Assembly: GCF_009769735.1 (NCBI RefSeq)
Contig: NZ_WSRO01000002.1
Span: 3,050,001 to 3,114,000, forward strand
From: Streptomyces sp. BA2
GTDB lineage: Bacteria > Actinomycetota > Actinomycetes > Streptomycetales > Streptomycetaceae
Length of the DNA stretch: 64,000 bases
Direction: 5' to 3'
Made by a program: the position numbers and the translations under genes. How positions within the stretch are numbered: position 1 is the first letter of the stretch; each line of letters opens with the position of its first letter. The notes under the pieces are model-generated. The model was not told the DNA's origin and searched no databases. It saw nothing but the letters and a program-made list of their open reading frames with translations. Shown here piece by piece: positions 49,957 through 59,500 of the stretch.

Positions 49957-51147
49957 TCAGCCCTTGCGCAGCAGCGTCACCACCGCCGCTCCCCCGAGGC
50001 CGATGTTGTGCGCGAGCCCCACTCGGGCCCCGGCCACCTGCCGCGCGTCCGCCTGGCCCCTCAACTGCCAGGTGAGCTCGGCAACTTGGGCGATGCCCGT
50101 CGCGCCGAGCGGGTGCCCCTTGGAGATCAGGCCGCCCGACGGGTTCACCACCCACCGCCCGCCGTAGGTGGTCGCCCCGCTCTCGACGAGCTTTCCGGAC
50201 TCCCCCGCCGCGCACATGCCGAGGGCCTCGTAGGTGAGGAGCTCGTTGATGGAGAAGCAGTCGTGCAGCTCGACGACGTCGACGTCCTCGATGCCGAGTC
50301 CCGACCTCTCGTACACCTGCCGCGCCGCAGCCCTCGACATGGGCTGCCCCACGACGTCGATGCACGAGCCCGAGTCGAAGGACTCCCCGGTGTCCGTGGT
50401 CATCGCCTGCGCGGCGATCTCCACGGCGCGCTCCTGGAGGCCGTGCCGCTCCACGAACCGCTCCGACACCACCACCGCGGCGGCCGACCCGTCCGACGTC
50501 GGCGAGCACTGCAGTTTGGTGAGCGGACGGTGGATGGTCTTGGCGGCGAGGATCTCGTCGACGGTGTACTCGTCCTGGAACTGGGCGTACGGATTGTTCA
50601 CCGAGTGCCGGTGGTTCTTGGCGCCCACGGCCGCCAGCTGCGCCTCCGTCGTGCCGTACATCTCCATGTGCTCGCGTGCCGCGTCGCCGAAGATCTGGGC
50701 GGTGGGCGGGGTCATCTCGAAGCCGTGCCGGGCCGCCATCACGCCGTAGTGCCGGGCCACGGGGGACGTCTTGAAGTCACCTCCGTCGGACCCGCCGCCC
50801 AGCGCGCCCCGCGCCATCTTCTCGAAGCCCAGCGCGAGCACGCAGTCGTTGATGCCGCCCTCGACGAACTGCCGGGCCATCATCAGCGCGGTCGACGCCG
50901 TCGCGCAGTTGTTGTTCACGTTGTAGACGGGGACGCCGGTCAGGCCCAGTTCGTACACGGCCCGCTGGCCCGCCGTCGAGGCCTGGAAGCAGTAGCCGAC
51001 CGGGACCTGCTCCACCTGCTCGTACGAGATTCCGGCGTCGTCGAGCGCCTTGGTGCCCGCCTCCTTCGCCATGTCCCAGTACTGCCAGTCCCGCGTCTCT
51101 GGCTTCTCGAACTTCGTCATTCCGACGCCGACTATGTACGCCTTCAC
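49957..51147 (-). CDS. SCP-x/lipid-transfer-type thiolase
   Basis: 396 residues. The catalytic Cys is in [14 protein letters not shown] (near residue 82), with HDCFSINE and [14 protein letters not shown] supplying active-site His/Cys equivalents. The sequence belongs to the lipid-transfer protein/SCP-x thiolase branch (Ltp) used in steroid side-chain and branched-chain beta-oxidation, either as thiolase or as aldolase. It is transcribed 20 bases after the fused acyl-CoA dehydrogenase gene. Confidence 0.9.
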   Translation of the reverse strand: MKAYIVGVGMTKFEKPETRDWQYWDMAKEAGTKALDDAGISYEQVEQVPVGYCFQASTAGQRAVYELGLTGVPVYNVNNNCATASTALMMARQFVEGGINDCVLALGFEKMARGALGGGSDGGDFKTSPVARHYGVMAARHGFEMTPPTAQIFGDAAREHMEMYGTTEAQLAAVGAKNHRHSVNNPYAQFQDEYTVDEILAAKTIHRPLTKLQCSPTSDGSAAAVVVSERFVERHGLQERAVEIAAQAMTTDTGESFDSGSCIDVVGQPMSRAAARQVYERSGLGIEDVDVVELHDCFSINELLTYEALGMCAAGESGKLVESGATTYGGRWVVNPSGGLISKGHPLGATGIAQVAELTWQLRGQADARQVAGARVGLAHNIGLGGAAVVTLLRKG

Positions 51148-51167
51148 AACCCGTCTCCTTCGATGGA

Positions 51168-53357
51168 TCAGATGATGGGGCGCGGCTCGGGGTCCCTCGG
51201 CAGGCCGAGGAGCCGCTCCGCGACGACGTTCAGCTGCACCTGCGTGGTCCCGCCCGCGATGGTCAGGCAGCGCGACATCAGGAAGCCGTGCAGCGCCCGC
51301 TCCCCGGCGCCCTCGCGCACCGCGCCCGCAGGCCCGAGCAGTTCGAGGGCGAGCTCGGCGACCTTCTGCTGATGCGGGGTCTGCACGAGCTTGCGGACGG
51401 AGGCCCCGGCCCCCGGCTCCGCGCCCGCCACCTGCCGCATCGTCGTCCGCAGGCCGATGCAGGCGAGCGCGTGCGCCTCGGCGGCGAGCGTGCCGATCCG
51501 CGCGCGGCCGGCGCCGTCGAGCTCACCGGCGCGTCCGATGAGCGCCTCCAGGCCGGTGTCGAAGGTCAGCTGGTCGGCCATGTGGACGCGTTCGTTGCCG
51601 AGCGTGTGGCGTGCGACCCGCCAGCCGTCGTTCACCTCGCCGACGACCGCGTCGGCGGGCAGCAGGACGTCGTCGAAGTAGACCTCGTTGAAGAGGGAGT
51701 CTCCGGTGATCTCCTTCAGCGGGCGGATGTCGATGCCCGAAGCCCGCTTCATGTCGATGACGAAGTACGTGAGCCCCTTGTGCTTGGGGGCGTCGGGGTC
51801 CGTACGGGCCAGCAGGATCCCGTGGTCGGCCCATTGCGCCGCGCTCGTCCACACCTTCTGGCCGTTGATGAGCCAGCCGCCGTCGACCCGCTCCGCCCGC
51901 GTCCGCAGCGCGGCCAGATCCGAACCGGCCCCGGGCTCGCTGAACAACTGGCACCACAGCACCTCGCCCCTGAGCGTCGGCGCCAGAAACCGCTCCTGCT
52001 GCTCACCCGTCCCGTACGCGATGAGCGAGGGCACCACCCAGGTGGCGATCCCGAGATCGCTGACGCGCACCCCGGCGGCCGCCAACTCCTCCTGTACGAC
52101 GAGCTGTTGGACGGGGCCCGCGCCCAGGCCGTACGGCTCGGGCAGGTGCGGCGCGGCGTAGCCGGTGGGTGCGAGTGCCTTGCGCGCGGCCGCCGGGTCG
52201 AGCCCCCGGGCCGCTTCGACGGCCTCGCGCGCCTGCTCCCGGTACGCGTCCGCCTCCTCGGGCAGCTCCATCCGCAGCTCGCGGCGCGCCCCGCTCTCCG
52301 CGAGCCGCACCGCCCGCAGCCGATGCCCGTCACCGGTGCCGAGCAGCTGCCGGGCAACCAGTGATCTGCGCAGATACAGGTGCGCGTCGTGCTCCCAGGT
52401 GAAGCCGATGCCGCCGAGGATCTGGATGGAGTCCTTGGCGCAGGAGTACGCGGCGTCGAGTGCGGCCCCGGCGGCGAGCGCGCAGACCAGGCCCCGCACC
52501 TCCTGCGACGGCTCGTCCGCCGCCCGCGCCGCGTCCCACGCGAGGGCCCGTGCCTGTTCGAGCCGCACCAGCATGTCCGCGCAGAGGTGCTTGACCGCCT
52601 GGAACTGCCCGATCGGCCGCCCGAACTGCTCCCGCACCTTCGCGTACTCGGTGGCGGTCTCCAGCGCCCATCCCGCGACGCCGCACGCGTCGGCGGCGTA
52701 CACGGCACACGCGAGATCCCGTACGAGCGCGGCGTCGACGCCGAGCACCCGCCCGGCCGGGACCTCCACCCCGTCCGCCGTCACCTCGGCGGTGGGCCGC
52801 GTCGGATCGGCGCTCTCCTGCGTACGTACGGTCAGCTCGGCGGCGTCGACGGCCAGCCACTCGGTTCCGCGCGCGGACTCCGCGGCCAGGATCAGCAGGT
52901 CGGCGTCGGCTCCGGAGAGCACGGGCGGCGCGGTGCCGTCGAGGATGTAGCCGTCCGCCACGGACACCGCGGTCAGCGTGCCCGCACCGAGCGCGACGGC
53001 ACCGATGCGCGCCCCGGACGCCAGGCCTGCGGCGAGCTCGCGGGCGCCCGCCCGGTGCAGCACGGCCGAGGCGAGGGAGCTCGCCAGGTACGGCCCCGGG
53101 AGCGCGGCCCGCCCGGCCTCCTCCAGGACGACGGCGAGGTCCACGAGGTCACCGCCCCCGCCGCCGCACTCCTCGGGCAGGTGCACCGCGAGCAGCCCCT
53201 GCTCGGCGAGCCCGTCCCAGTAGGCGGGCCTGGCGCCCTCTCCGGGTGGCGCGTCGTCGAGCAGCTTGCGTATCTCCTCGGGCGGTACGGCGCGGGCGGC
53301 CCAGCCGCGCACGGCCGCCGCCAACTCCCGCTGTTCCTGCGTGATTCCGATGCCCAT
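51168..53357 (-). CDS. Fused double acyl-CoA dehydrogenase (FadE34-like)
   Basis: 729 residues, twice the usual length. Two ACAD modules in tandem: module 1 (about 1-350) with [18 protein letters not shown] and [21 protein letters not shown]; module 2 (about 365-725) with [41 protein letters not shown] and [25 protein letters not shown]. Mycobacterial FadE34 is such a fusion and desaturates steroid side-chain CoA esters, where the normal heterotetramer is made from two genes. FAD is the cofactor. A KstR-like box lies 41 bases upstream. Confidence 0.9.
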   Translation of the reverse strand: MGIGITQEQRELAAAVRGWAARAVPPEEIRKLLDDAPPGEGARPAYWDGLAEQGLLAVHLPEECGGGGGDLVDLAVVLEEAGRAALPGPYLASSLASAVLHRAGARELAAGLASGARIGAVALGAGTLTAVSVADGYILDGTAPPVLSGADADLLILAAESARGTEWLAVDAAELTVRTQESADPTRPTAEVTADGVEVPAGRVLGVDAALVRDLACAVYAADACGVAGWALETATEYAKVREQFGRPIGQFQAVKHLCADMLVRLEQARALAWDAARAADEPSQEVRGLVCALAAGAALDAAYSCAKDSIQILGGIGFTWEHDAHLYLRRSLVARQLLGTGDGHRLRAVRLAESGARRELRMELPEEADAYREQAREAVEAARGLDPAAARKALAPTGYAAPHLPEPYGLGAGPVQQLVVQEELAAAGVRVSDLGIATWVVPSLIAYGTGEQQERFLAPTLRGEVLWCQLFSEPGAGSDLAALRTRAERVDGGWLINGQKVWTSAAQWADHGILLARTDPDAPKHKGLTYFVIDMKRASGIDIRPLKEITGDSLFNEVYFDDVLLPADAVVGEVNDGWRVARHTLGNERVHMADQLTFDTGLEALIGRAGELDGAGRARIGTLAAEAHALACIGLRTTMRQVAGAEPGAGASVRKLVQTPHQQKVAELALELLGPAGAVREGAGERALHGFLMSRCLTIAGGTTQVQLNVVAERLLGLPRDPEPRPII

Positions 53358-53397
53358 GCGCGTCCTCGCCGGTAGCAGCTTCCGGGACGGCGACAGG

Positions 53398-53413
53398 CTA
53401 GAACACGTTTCAG
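53398..53413. promoter_or_regulatory. KstR-like palindrome, site 2
   Basis: CTAGAACACGTTTCAG, an exact match to TnnAACnnGTTnnA, 41 bases upstream of the fused dehydrogenase start and near where its promoter should be. Confidence 0.78.
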
Positions 53414-53424
53414 TTCGATGGAAG

Positions 53425-53441
53425 TCTGACGGAAGGTCAGA
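53425..53441. promoter_or_regulatory. CTGAC-GTCAG palindrome, site 2
   Basis: TCTGAC-GGAAG-GTCAGA, 12 bases from KstR-like site 2. The arms match the palindromes at 46318 and 58378. Confidence 0.55.
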
Positions 53442-53444
53442 TAC

Positions 53445-53488
53445 GGGTCCGCTTCGGGTCCGCTTCGACTCTCCTTCGGGTCCGCTTC
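53445..53488. repeat. GGGTCCGCTTC repeats
   Basis: Three copies of the 11-base unit at 53445, 53456 and 53478 in the divergent region between the dehydrogenase and MFS genes. The rest of the 53358-53640 gap shows no further feature apart from the two palindromes. Confidence 0.85.
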
Positions 53489-53640
53489 AGCGGTGGCCGC
53501 GGGCCTCACCTGGCTGCCCGGTTAACAACAGGTCAAGAATTCCCCTCGTACGACGTCCGTCGGAATAGTCGCCCGGGGAAACAGGTTCGCACTGCACGTA
53601 CCCCTGCCACCTTTTGCACCGCCCCCGGAGGCCCCACGTA

Positions 53641-55374
53641 ATGACGCAGTCGACGACCCACCAACGCGGCACCCGCGGAGTCGTCCCCGTACTCGCCTTC
53701 GCCGGCATCGTCGTCGCGGTGATGCAGACGCTCCTGGTGCCGGTCATCAAGGACCTGCCGGCGCTTCTGAGCACCACGCCGTCGAACGCCACCTGGGTCA
53801 TGACGGCGACGCTGCTCGCCGGCGCCGTCTCGACCCCGATCATGGGCCGCCTCGGGGACCTCTACGGCAAGCGCCGCATGCTTCTGATGAGCCTGGCCGT
53901 GATGGTCGTGGGCTCCCTGATCTGCGGTTTCACCGACGACCTCGTCGTGATGATCGTCGGCCGCGCACTCCAGGGCTTCGCGATGGGCGCCATCCCGCTC
54001 GGCATCGGCCTGATGCGCGACGGGCTGCCCCGCGAGAAGCTCGGCTCCGCGATGGCCCTGATGAGCTCGTCCATCGGCGTCGGCGGCGGCCTCGCGCTGC
54101 CGCTCGCGGCACTGACCGCGCAGAACGCCGACTGGCACGCCCTGTTCTTCGGCGCGGCGGGCCTCGGCGTCATCTCGATGCTCCTGACCGTCCTCTTCGT
54201 ACCCGAGAGCACGGTGAAGGCGCAGGGCACGTTCGACGTGGCCGGCGCGCTCGGCCTCTCCGCGGGCCTGGTCCTCTTCCTCCTGCCCATCACCAAGGGC
54301 AGCGACTGGGGCTGGACCTCGGGCATGACGCTCGGCCTGTTCGGCGCGGCGGCGGTCGTCCTGGTCCTGTGGGGCGTGATGGAGCTGCGCCTCAAGGCAC
54401 CGCTGGTGGACCTGCGCACCACGGCACGCCCCGCGGTCCTGTTCACCAACCTGGCCTCGATCATGGTCGGCGTGGCGTTCTACGCGATCTCGCTCGTCCT
54501 CCCGCAACTGCTCCAGCTGCCGACCGCCACCGGCTACGGCCTCGGCCAGTCCATGGTCGTCGCGGGTCTGTGCGTGGCGCCGCTGGGCCTGACGATGATG
54601 TTCACGGCCCCGGTCTACGCCCGCCTCTCGGCGAAGTACGGCCCGAAGGTCACCCTCATCCTCGGCATGCTGATCATCGCGATCGGCTACGGAGCGGGCC
54701 TCGGCCTGATGAGCGCCGCCTGGCAGACGATCATCATCGCGGTGGTCGTCGGCGCGGGCATCGGCCTCGCCTACTCCTCGCTCCCGGCGCTGATCATCGG
54801 CGCGGTGGACCCGTCGGAGACGGGCGCGGCGAACGGCTTGAACACCCTGATGCGCTCGATCGGTACGTCGGTGTCGAGCGCCGTGATCGGCATGGTCCTC
54901 GCCAACACGGCGGACCACGTGGGCGGCGTCGCGATCCCCACCATGACGGGCTTCCGCACGTCGTTCCTGATCGCCACGGGCGCGGTGGCCCTGGGCCTGG
55001 TCTTCGCCCTGTTCCTGCCCTCCGCCCGCCGCTCGGCCAGGACTCAACTGCGGGCCAGCAGCGAGGAGGACGCGAACCTGCGGGCCGCGACGGAGGCGCT
55101 CGCCGGTTTCCACGGCCGGGTACTGAGCCCCTCCGGGGCGCCGGTCGCGCGCGCCAAGGTGACGCTGATCGACCGGCGTGGACGGCAGGCGGGGGCGGCG
55201 CTCACGGATGAGGGCGGGCGCTACTCGCTCTCCGTCCCGGGCGACGGCTCGTACGTCCTCGCCGCGACGGCCGCGGGGCATGCGCCGCTTGCCTCGGCGG
55301 CGGCGCATCGTGGGGACGACCGGGCGGTGGAGCTGGATCTGCTGCTGCCGGGCGGGAGTGATGTGCGGGCGTAG
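53641..55374 (+). CDS. MFS exporter fused to a C-terminal carboxypeptidase-regulatory-like domain
   Basis: 577 residues. Residues 1-465 form a 14-segment MFS transporter (GRLGDLYGKRRMLLMSLA motif A; GRALQGFAMGAIPLGIGLMRD). After a basic linker and short acidic helix, residues 490-577 read as a prealbumin-like beta-sandwich: LAGFHGRVLSPSGAPVARAKVTLIDRRGRQAGAALTDEGGRYSLSVPGDGSYVLAATAAGHAPL, the typical CarboxypepD_reg pattern. The sandwich should be cytoplasmic if the topology is normal, which is unusual for that fold. Confidence 0.88.
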   Translation: MTQSTTHQRGTRGVVPVLAFAGIVVAVMQTLLVPVIKDLPALLSTTPSNATWVMTATLLAGAVSTPIMGRLGDLYGKRRMLLMSLAVMVVGSLICGFTDDLVVMIVGRALQGFAMGAIPLGIGLMRDGLPREKLGSAMALMSSSIGVGGGLALPLAALTAQNADWHALFFGAAGLGVISMLLTVLFVPESTVKAQGTFDVAGALGLSAGLVLFLLPITKGSDWGWTSGMTLGLFGAAAVVLVLWGVMELRLKAPLVDLRTTARPAVLFTNLASIMVGVAFYAISLVLPQLLQLPTATGYGLGQSMVVAGLCVAPLGLTMMFTAPVYARLSAKYGPKVTLILGMLIIAIGYGAGLGLMSAAWQTIIIAVVVGAGIGLAYSSLPALIIGAVDPSETGAANGLNTLMRSIGTSVSSAVIGMVLANTADHVGGVAIPTMTGFRTSFLIATGAVALGLVFALFLPSARRSARTQLRASSEEDANLRAATEALAGFHGRVLSPSGAPVARAKVTLIDRRGRQAGAALTDEGGRYSLSVPGDGSYVLAATAAGHAPLASAAAHRGDDRAVELDLLLPGGSDVRA

Positions 55375-55403
55375 GGCGGGGCCTGCGGGGCACAACAAGA
55401 TGG

Positions 55404-55495
55404 CCTCGAACGCCGGCCGGGCTGATTGGTTTCAGCCCGTCCGGCGTTTGAGGACGAACTCGGCGAAGCCGGTGATAAGGGCAACCAAGGCCCCG
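55404..55495. repeat. Modular intergenic repeat copy D with hairpin
   Basis: 55404-55425 pairs with 55432-55453 (two mismatches, six-base loop), and the right arm continues with GACGAACTCGGCGAAGCCGG. It follows the MFS-fusion stop by 29 bases and probably terminates that gene. Confidence 0.85.
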
Positions 55496-55574
55496 CCTCC
55501 CGGACTGCCCAGGCCATGCGGCAGCATAGGTCGGCCCGAGACGCACCCATCGCATTGACGACCGTGAGGACCCC

Positions 55575-56228
55575 ATGGCCGCCCCCCAGCCCAAGCCGGA
55601 GATTCTCGCCGCCTTCGAAGCGGCCAAGGGCTTCATGCCCGCCGGTGAAGGCCTCGCCCTGTACGCCGCGGCGGCGGAAGCCGCAGCGCTCGGGCTTCCG
55701 CTCCTGGAGGTCGGGACGTACTGCGGCCGCTCCACGATCCTGCTCGCGGACGCCGCCCGCGAGGCCGGCGTCACGGCCATCACCGTGGACCACCACCGCG
55801 GCAGCGAGGAGCAGCAGCCGGGCTGGGAGTATCACGATCCGGCGACGGTCGACCCGGAGGTGGGGCAGATGGACACCCTCCCCACCTTCCGCCGCACGCT
55901 GCACCACGCGGGCCTTGAGGACCACGTGATCGCGATCGTCGGGCGCTCGCCGCAGGTGGCGAAGGCGTGGGGCGGACCGCTGGGCCTGGTCTTCATCGAC
56001 GGCGGCCACACGGACGAGCACGCGACGGGCGACTACGAGGGCTGGGCCCCGCACATCGCGGAGGGCGGCCTGCTCCTGATCCACGACGTCTTCCCGAACC
56101 CCACCGACATCATGACGGGCCAGGCCCCGTACCGCGTCTACCTCAGGGCCCTGGAGTCCGGCGCGTTCACCGAGGTCTCGGCAACCGACTCCCTGCGCGT
56201 CCTGCGGCGAACGGGAGCGGGGATCTGA
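55575..56228 (+). CDS. SAM-dependent methyltransferase (Methyltransf_24 type)
   Basis: 217 residues (GAGGA five bases before the ATG). SAM-binding LLEVGTYCGRSTILLADAAREAG, acidic ITVDHHRG, and LVFIDGGHTDEHATGDYEGW, the D-G-x-H element of cephalosporin-hydroxylase/class I O-methyltransferase-like proteins that often binds metal. Substrate unknown. The amidase gene starts 22 bases downstream, so the two may be co-transcribed. Confidence 0.85.
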   Translation: MAAPQPKPEILAAFEAAKGFMPAGEGLALYAAAAEAAALGLPLLEVGTYCGRSTILLADAAREAGVTAITVDHHRGSEEQQPGWEYHDPATVDPEVGQMDTLPTFRRTLHHAGLEDHVIAIVGRSPQVAKAWGGPLGLVFIDGGHTDEHATGDYEGWAPHIAEGGLLLIHDVFPNPTDIMTGQAPYRVYLRALESGAFTEVSATDSLRVLRRTGAGI

Positions 56229-56250
56229 CCTCGCGGTTAGAGTCGCTCTC

Positions 56251-57261
56251 GTGTCGTACGTAGGTCCGGACAGCCAGCCCCCACGCCCGCCCCGCCGTTT
56301 CAGCGGCGGCCCCCTCACGGTGACGCTCGCCGCGCTGGTGCCGACGTGCCTCGCGGGGTGGCTCATCTACGAGGCGACGAGCGGCCCCGGTGGCAACGAG
56401 CCATCCAGAACGCTCCCCTCCACAAGCCAGTCCGCGCAGGGTTCGGCGTCCTCCGCGAAACCCTCCCCGTCGGCCTCCGAGAAGGACGACGGCAAGGGCG
56501 ACGAGGGTGACGAGGGCGACGGCAAAGCGAGTGATGAGCCGAGCACGACCAAGCCCCCGAAGTCTTCGAGCCGCCCCGCCGCCTCCGGCCCCCTCAAGGG
56601 CAAGGTCGTCGTGGTCGACCCCGGTCACAACACGGGCAACGGCAGGCACACGGCCGAGATCAACAAGCTGGTGAACGTCGGCACGCACCGCAAGGAGTGC
56701 GACACCACGGGCACCTCCACGAACAACGGTTACACCGAGGCCCAATTCACCCTCGACGTCTCGCGCCGCCTGCGCACTCTCCTGGAGAAGCAGGGCGCCA
56801 CGGTCAAGTTCACCCAGGACGGCGACCGCCCCTGGGGCCCCTGCGTCGACGAGCGTGCCCGCATCGGCAACAACGCCCGCGCGGACGCCGTCGTCTCCGT
56901 CCACGCCGACGGCTCCGCGGCCGGCAACCGCGGCTTCCACGTGATCCTGCCCGCATCCGTGAAGTCCGGCGCCGCGGACACCTCCAAGATCGTCGCCCCT
57001 TCGCGCGACTTGGGCGAGCGCGTCGCGGGCACGTTCCTGCGCGCGACGGGCAGCGCCCCCTCCAACTACGTCGGCGACGGCACCGGACTCGACGTACGCA
57101 AGGACCTGGGTGGCCTCAACCTGTCCACCGTCCCCAAGGTGTTCATCGAGTGCGGCAACATGCGGGACGCGAAGGACGAGGCGTTGCTCACCAGCGGCAC
57201 CTGGCGGCAGAAGGCGGCTCAGGGGATCTCCGACGGAATCGTGAGCTTCCTGCGGGGATAA
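56251..57261 (+). CDS. N-acetylmuramoyl-L-alanine amidase (Amidase_3)
   Basis: 336 residues from GTG 56251. An N-terminal membrane anchor (about 23-43) and a Ser/Lys/Asp/Glu-rich spacer lead to the catalytic domain (about 113-336): zinc ligands His in VVVDPGHNTG, Glu in TEAQFTLDVSRRL and His in VVSVHADGS, with the catalytic Glu in VFIECGNM. It cleaves the lactoyl-peptide bond in peptidoglycan during remodelling or separation. Family length and motifs are complete. Confidence 0.92.
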   Translation: MSYVGPDSQPPRPPRRFSGGPLTVTLAALVPTCLAGWLIYEATSGPGGNEPSRTLPSTSQSAQGSASSAKPSPSASEKDDGKGDEGDEGDGKASDEPSTTKPPKSSSRPAASGPLKGKVVVVDPGHNTGNGRHTAEINKLVNVGTHRKECDTTGTSTNNGYTEAQFTLDVSRRLRTLLEKQGATVKFTQDGDRPWGPCVDERARIGNNARADAVVSVHADGSAAGNRGFHVILPASVKSGAADTSKIVAPSRDLGERVAGTFLRATGSAPSNYVGDGTGLDVRKDLGGLNLSTVPKVFIECGNMRDAKDEALLTSGTWRQKAAQGISDGIVSFLRG

Positions 57262-57429
57262 CGGGTCGGTAGCGGGTCGGTAGGGCTTCAGGTCTTTATC
57301 CCGAGCAGACACCCCACCCGCGTGAACGATAATGTCCTCCGTACGATGGGGGGCCATCCCCGCGCTCCGCACCACGACCTTGGGGCGAGCGACGCCTCCA
57401 CCGACGAGACGACTTACGAAGGACCTGAA

Positions 57430-58296
57430 GTGAATATCCGCTCTCTCACTCGAGGCGACGGCGTGGTGATCGGGGCAGCGGTTTTGCTGTTCATCGCCTC
57501 GTTCCTGGACATCTTCGATGTCGAAGGCGCCTCGGACTCGCTGGACATGCCGAACTCCTGGAGCAGTGGCCCGATCCTCATGGGCGTCACCCTGGCCGGG
57601 ATCATCGGTGCCGTCTGCATCGTCGTCTCCCGCGGTCTGCCGACGCCTCCGAAGGTACTCGGCCTCGACCTCGGACACTTCGGTGTCGCCTTCGCCATCG
57701 CCGCCGCCTGGAGCGCCCTCGGGCAGGTCTTCGACCCCTCCAGCGGCTACGACAACGTGGGCTCGGGCGGGGGCGATACCGGTGTCGACGCCGGCATCGG
57801 CATCATCCTCTCCCTGATCGCCACGCTCATCCTGGCCGCCGGTGCGATCCTCGCCCTGACGGTCCCCGCCTTCAAGGCCCCCCTCGTCGGTGCCCCGCGC
57901 CCCGCCGCCCCCCAGCCCTACGGCGGTCAGCCGCAGGGTGGGTACGGCTACCCCGGTGCGCAGGGCCAGCCGCAGCAGGGTCAGCCCTACGGCGCCCAGC
58001 CCGGTCAGCCGCAGCAGGGTCAGCCCTACGGCGCCCAGCCGGGTCAGCCGCAGCCGGGGCAGCAGACGCCGCCTCCCGGACAGGCGCAGGCCACCGGCGA
58101 CTTCTCGCCGTTCTGGTTCGCCGTGCCGGTGCCGCGTCCGCTGTACGCGGAGGACGGTTCGCCGACGCCGATCGCCGAACTGGCGCCCGGCACCTGGTAC
58201 TTGGCCGTCGAGCAGCGCGGTCCCGGCCTGGTGGCCCAGACGCAGGACGGCCGTCGTGGCGTGCTGCAGGACACCACGGGGATCCAGCGCGGCTGA
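57430..58296 (+). CDS. Four-TM membrane protein with Gln/Pro/Gly-rich repeats and C-terminal domain
   Basis: 288 residues from GTG 57430 (GAAGGAC upstream); an upstream GTG at 57322 in frame lacks a ribosome-binding site. Four membrane segments (about 13-30, 48-68, 80-98, 118-142) precede a repeat region of QPQQGQPYGAQPG units, then a 70-residue C-terminal domain (FWFAVPVPRPLYAEDGSPTPIAELAPGTWYLAVEQ). The layout resembles actinobacterial DUF5336-like proteins; function unknown. The 57262-57429 gap has a GGGTCGGTAG direct repeat and a possible TAATGT -10. Confidence 0.75.
   Translation: MNIRSLTRGDGVVIGAAVLLFIASFLDIFDVEGASDSLDMPNSWSSGPILMGVTLAGIIGAVCIVVSRGLPTPPKVLGLDLGHFGVAFAIAAAWSALGQVFDPSSGYDNVGSGGGDTGVDAGIGIILSLIATLILAAGAILALTVPAFKAPLVGAPRPAAPQPYGGQPQGGYGYPGAQGQPQQGQPYGAQPGQPQQGQPYGAQPGQPQPGQQTPPPGQAQATGDFSPFWFAVPVPRPLYAEDGSPTPIAELAPGTWYLAVEQRGPGLVAQTQDGRRGVLQDTTGIQRG
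57960..58070. repeat. Tandem repeat coding for QPQQGQPYGAQPG
   Basis: CAGCCGCAGCAGGGTCAGCC and CTACGGCGCCCAGCC alternate in units of about 39 bases, two full and one partial, within the membrane protein gene, giving the low-complexity linker. Confidence 0.85.
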
Positions 58297-58318
58297 GTCC
58301 CTGCCACAGGCAGCACCG

Positions 58319-58348
58319 CGGCCCCTCGCCCTTCCGGGCGGGGGGCCG
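58319..58348 (+). terminator. Terminator after the membrane protein gene
   Basis: CGGCCCCTCGCCC-TTC-CGGGCGGGGGGCCG-type hairpin with one mismatch, 22 bases past the stop, followed by TTGTCG. Confidence 0.75.
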
Positions 58349-58377
58349 TTGTCGTACAGTCGCCACCCTGCACTGAA

Positions 58378-58392
58378 CTGACGGGCCGTCAG
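58378..58392. promoter_or_regulatory. CTGACGG-CCGTCAG palindrome, site 3
   Basis: CTGACGGGCCGTCAG, a perfect palindrome around one central base, 19 bases before the LLM oxidoreductase ATG. It overlaps where RNA polymerase should bind and is probably a repressor site. Confidence 0.7.
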
Positions 58393-58411
58393 AAAGGATC
58401 GGGGATCGCGT

Positions 58412-59422
58412 ATGCGCCTGGGACTCGCACTCGGCTACTGGGGGCGCGGCCCCGACCCCGGGCACGTGGCACTCGCCCAGGAGGCCGAGCGGCTCGGATA
58501 CGACTCCGTGTGGACGGCGGAGGCGTGGGGCTCCGACGCCTTCACTCCCCTGACCTGGATCGCGGCACAGACCTCAAGGATCAAGCTGGGCACGGCGGTC
58601 GCACAGATGGCGGCGCGCTCGCCGGTGACGACCGCGATGCACGCGCTGACCCTGGACCACCTGTCCGGCGGGCGGATGATGCTCGGGCTCGGGCTCTCCG
58701 GGCCACAGGTGGTGGAGGGGTGGTACGGGCGACCGTTCCCCAAGTCGCCCCTGACCGCCACGCGGGAGTACGTCGACGTGATCCGCCAGGTGCTGCGGCG
58801 GGACGGGCCGGTGGCTCTGGAGGGGCGCTTCCACTCGCACCCCTACCGAGGGCAGGACGGGAGCGGGCTCGGCAAGCCCCTGAAGCCGATCACGCATCCG
58901 CTGCGGGCCGATCTGCCGGTGCTGCTCGGCGCGGAGGGCCCGAAGAACATCGCGCAGACGGTGCGGATCGCGGACGGCTGGCTGCCGCTCTACTGGTCGC
59001 CGATGCGGGCCGACGTGTACGAGGCGTCGCTGGAGGGCGCGCGGGACGGCTTCGTGGTCGCCCCCATGGCGCGGGCGAAGGTCTGCGACGACGTTGCGGA
59101 GGGCTTGCTTCCGGTCAAGGCGATGCTGGGGTTCTATATCGGCGGAATGGGGCACTCCGCGCGAAACTTTCATGCGGATCTGATGGCGCGGATGGGGTTC
59201 GAGGCGGAGGCGCGGAGGATCCAGGAGCTGTTTCTGGCGGGGCGCCGGGAGGAGGCGGTCCTTGCCGTTCCTGATGCCTTCGCCGATGAGATCTCGCTGG
59301 TGGGGCCTCGGGAACGGATCGCGGAACGGTTGGAGCTGTGGCGCAAGGGTCCGGTCACGGATCTGCTGGTGCTGGCGCCGGACGCTCATACGCTGCGGGT
59401 GCTGGCGGAGCTGAACGGCTGA
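58412..59422 (+). CDS. LLM-class F420-dependent oxidoreductase
   Basis: 336 residues. The luciferase-like TIM barrel begins RLGLALGYWGRGPDPGHVALAQEAERLGYDSVWTAEAWGSDAFTPLTWIAAQTSRIKLGTAV. LGLGLSGPQVVEGWYGRPF and LLGAEGPKNIAQTVRIADGWLP are typical of the F420-dependent subgroup common in Actinobacteria. Relatives act on lipids, steroids or xenobiotics. The CTGACG palindrome upstream links it to the catabolic block by inference only. Confidence 0.9.
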   Translation: MRLGLALGYWGRGPDPGHVALAQEAERLGYDSVWTAEAWGSDAFTPLTWIAAQTSRIKLGTAVAQMAARSPVTTAMHALTLDHLSGGRMMLGLGLSGPQVVEGWYGRPFPKSPLTATREYVDVIRQVLRRDGPVALEGRFHSHPYRGQDGSGLGKPLKPITHPLRADLPVLLGAEGPKNIAQTVRIADGWLPLYWSPMRADVYEASLEGARDGFVVAPMARAKVCDDVAEGLLPVKAMLGFYIGGMGHSARNFHADLMARMGFEAEARRIQELFLAGRREEAVLAVPDAFADEISLVGPRERIAERLELWRKGPVTDLLVLAPDAHTLRVLAELNG

Positions 59423-59427
59423 GAAAT

Positions 59428-59490
59428 CAGCCCGTCCGGCGTTTGAGGACGAACTCGGCGAAGCCGGTGATCGACGGCGCCCAAGGCTCC
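59428..59490. repeat. Modular intergenic repeat copy E
   Basis: TCAGCCCGTCCGGCGTTTGA then GACGAACTCGGCGAAGCCGG, six bases after the LLM stop and just before the convergent lipoprotein stop. It lacks the complementary left arm, so it is a half-element. Confidence 0.85.
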
Positions 59491-59500
59491 GGAGCCGGAC

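Noticed and set aside
48364..51372. A 1002-codon plus-strand open frame opposite MFS and thiolase genes
   Set aside because: Charged low-complexity translation typical of antisense GC-rich frames; the minus-strand genes have full family motifs.
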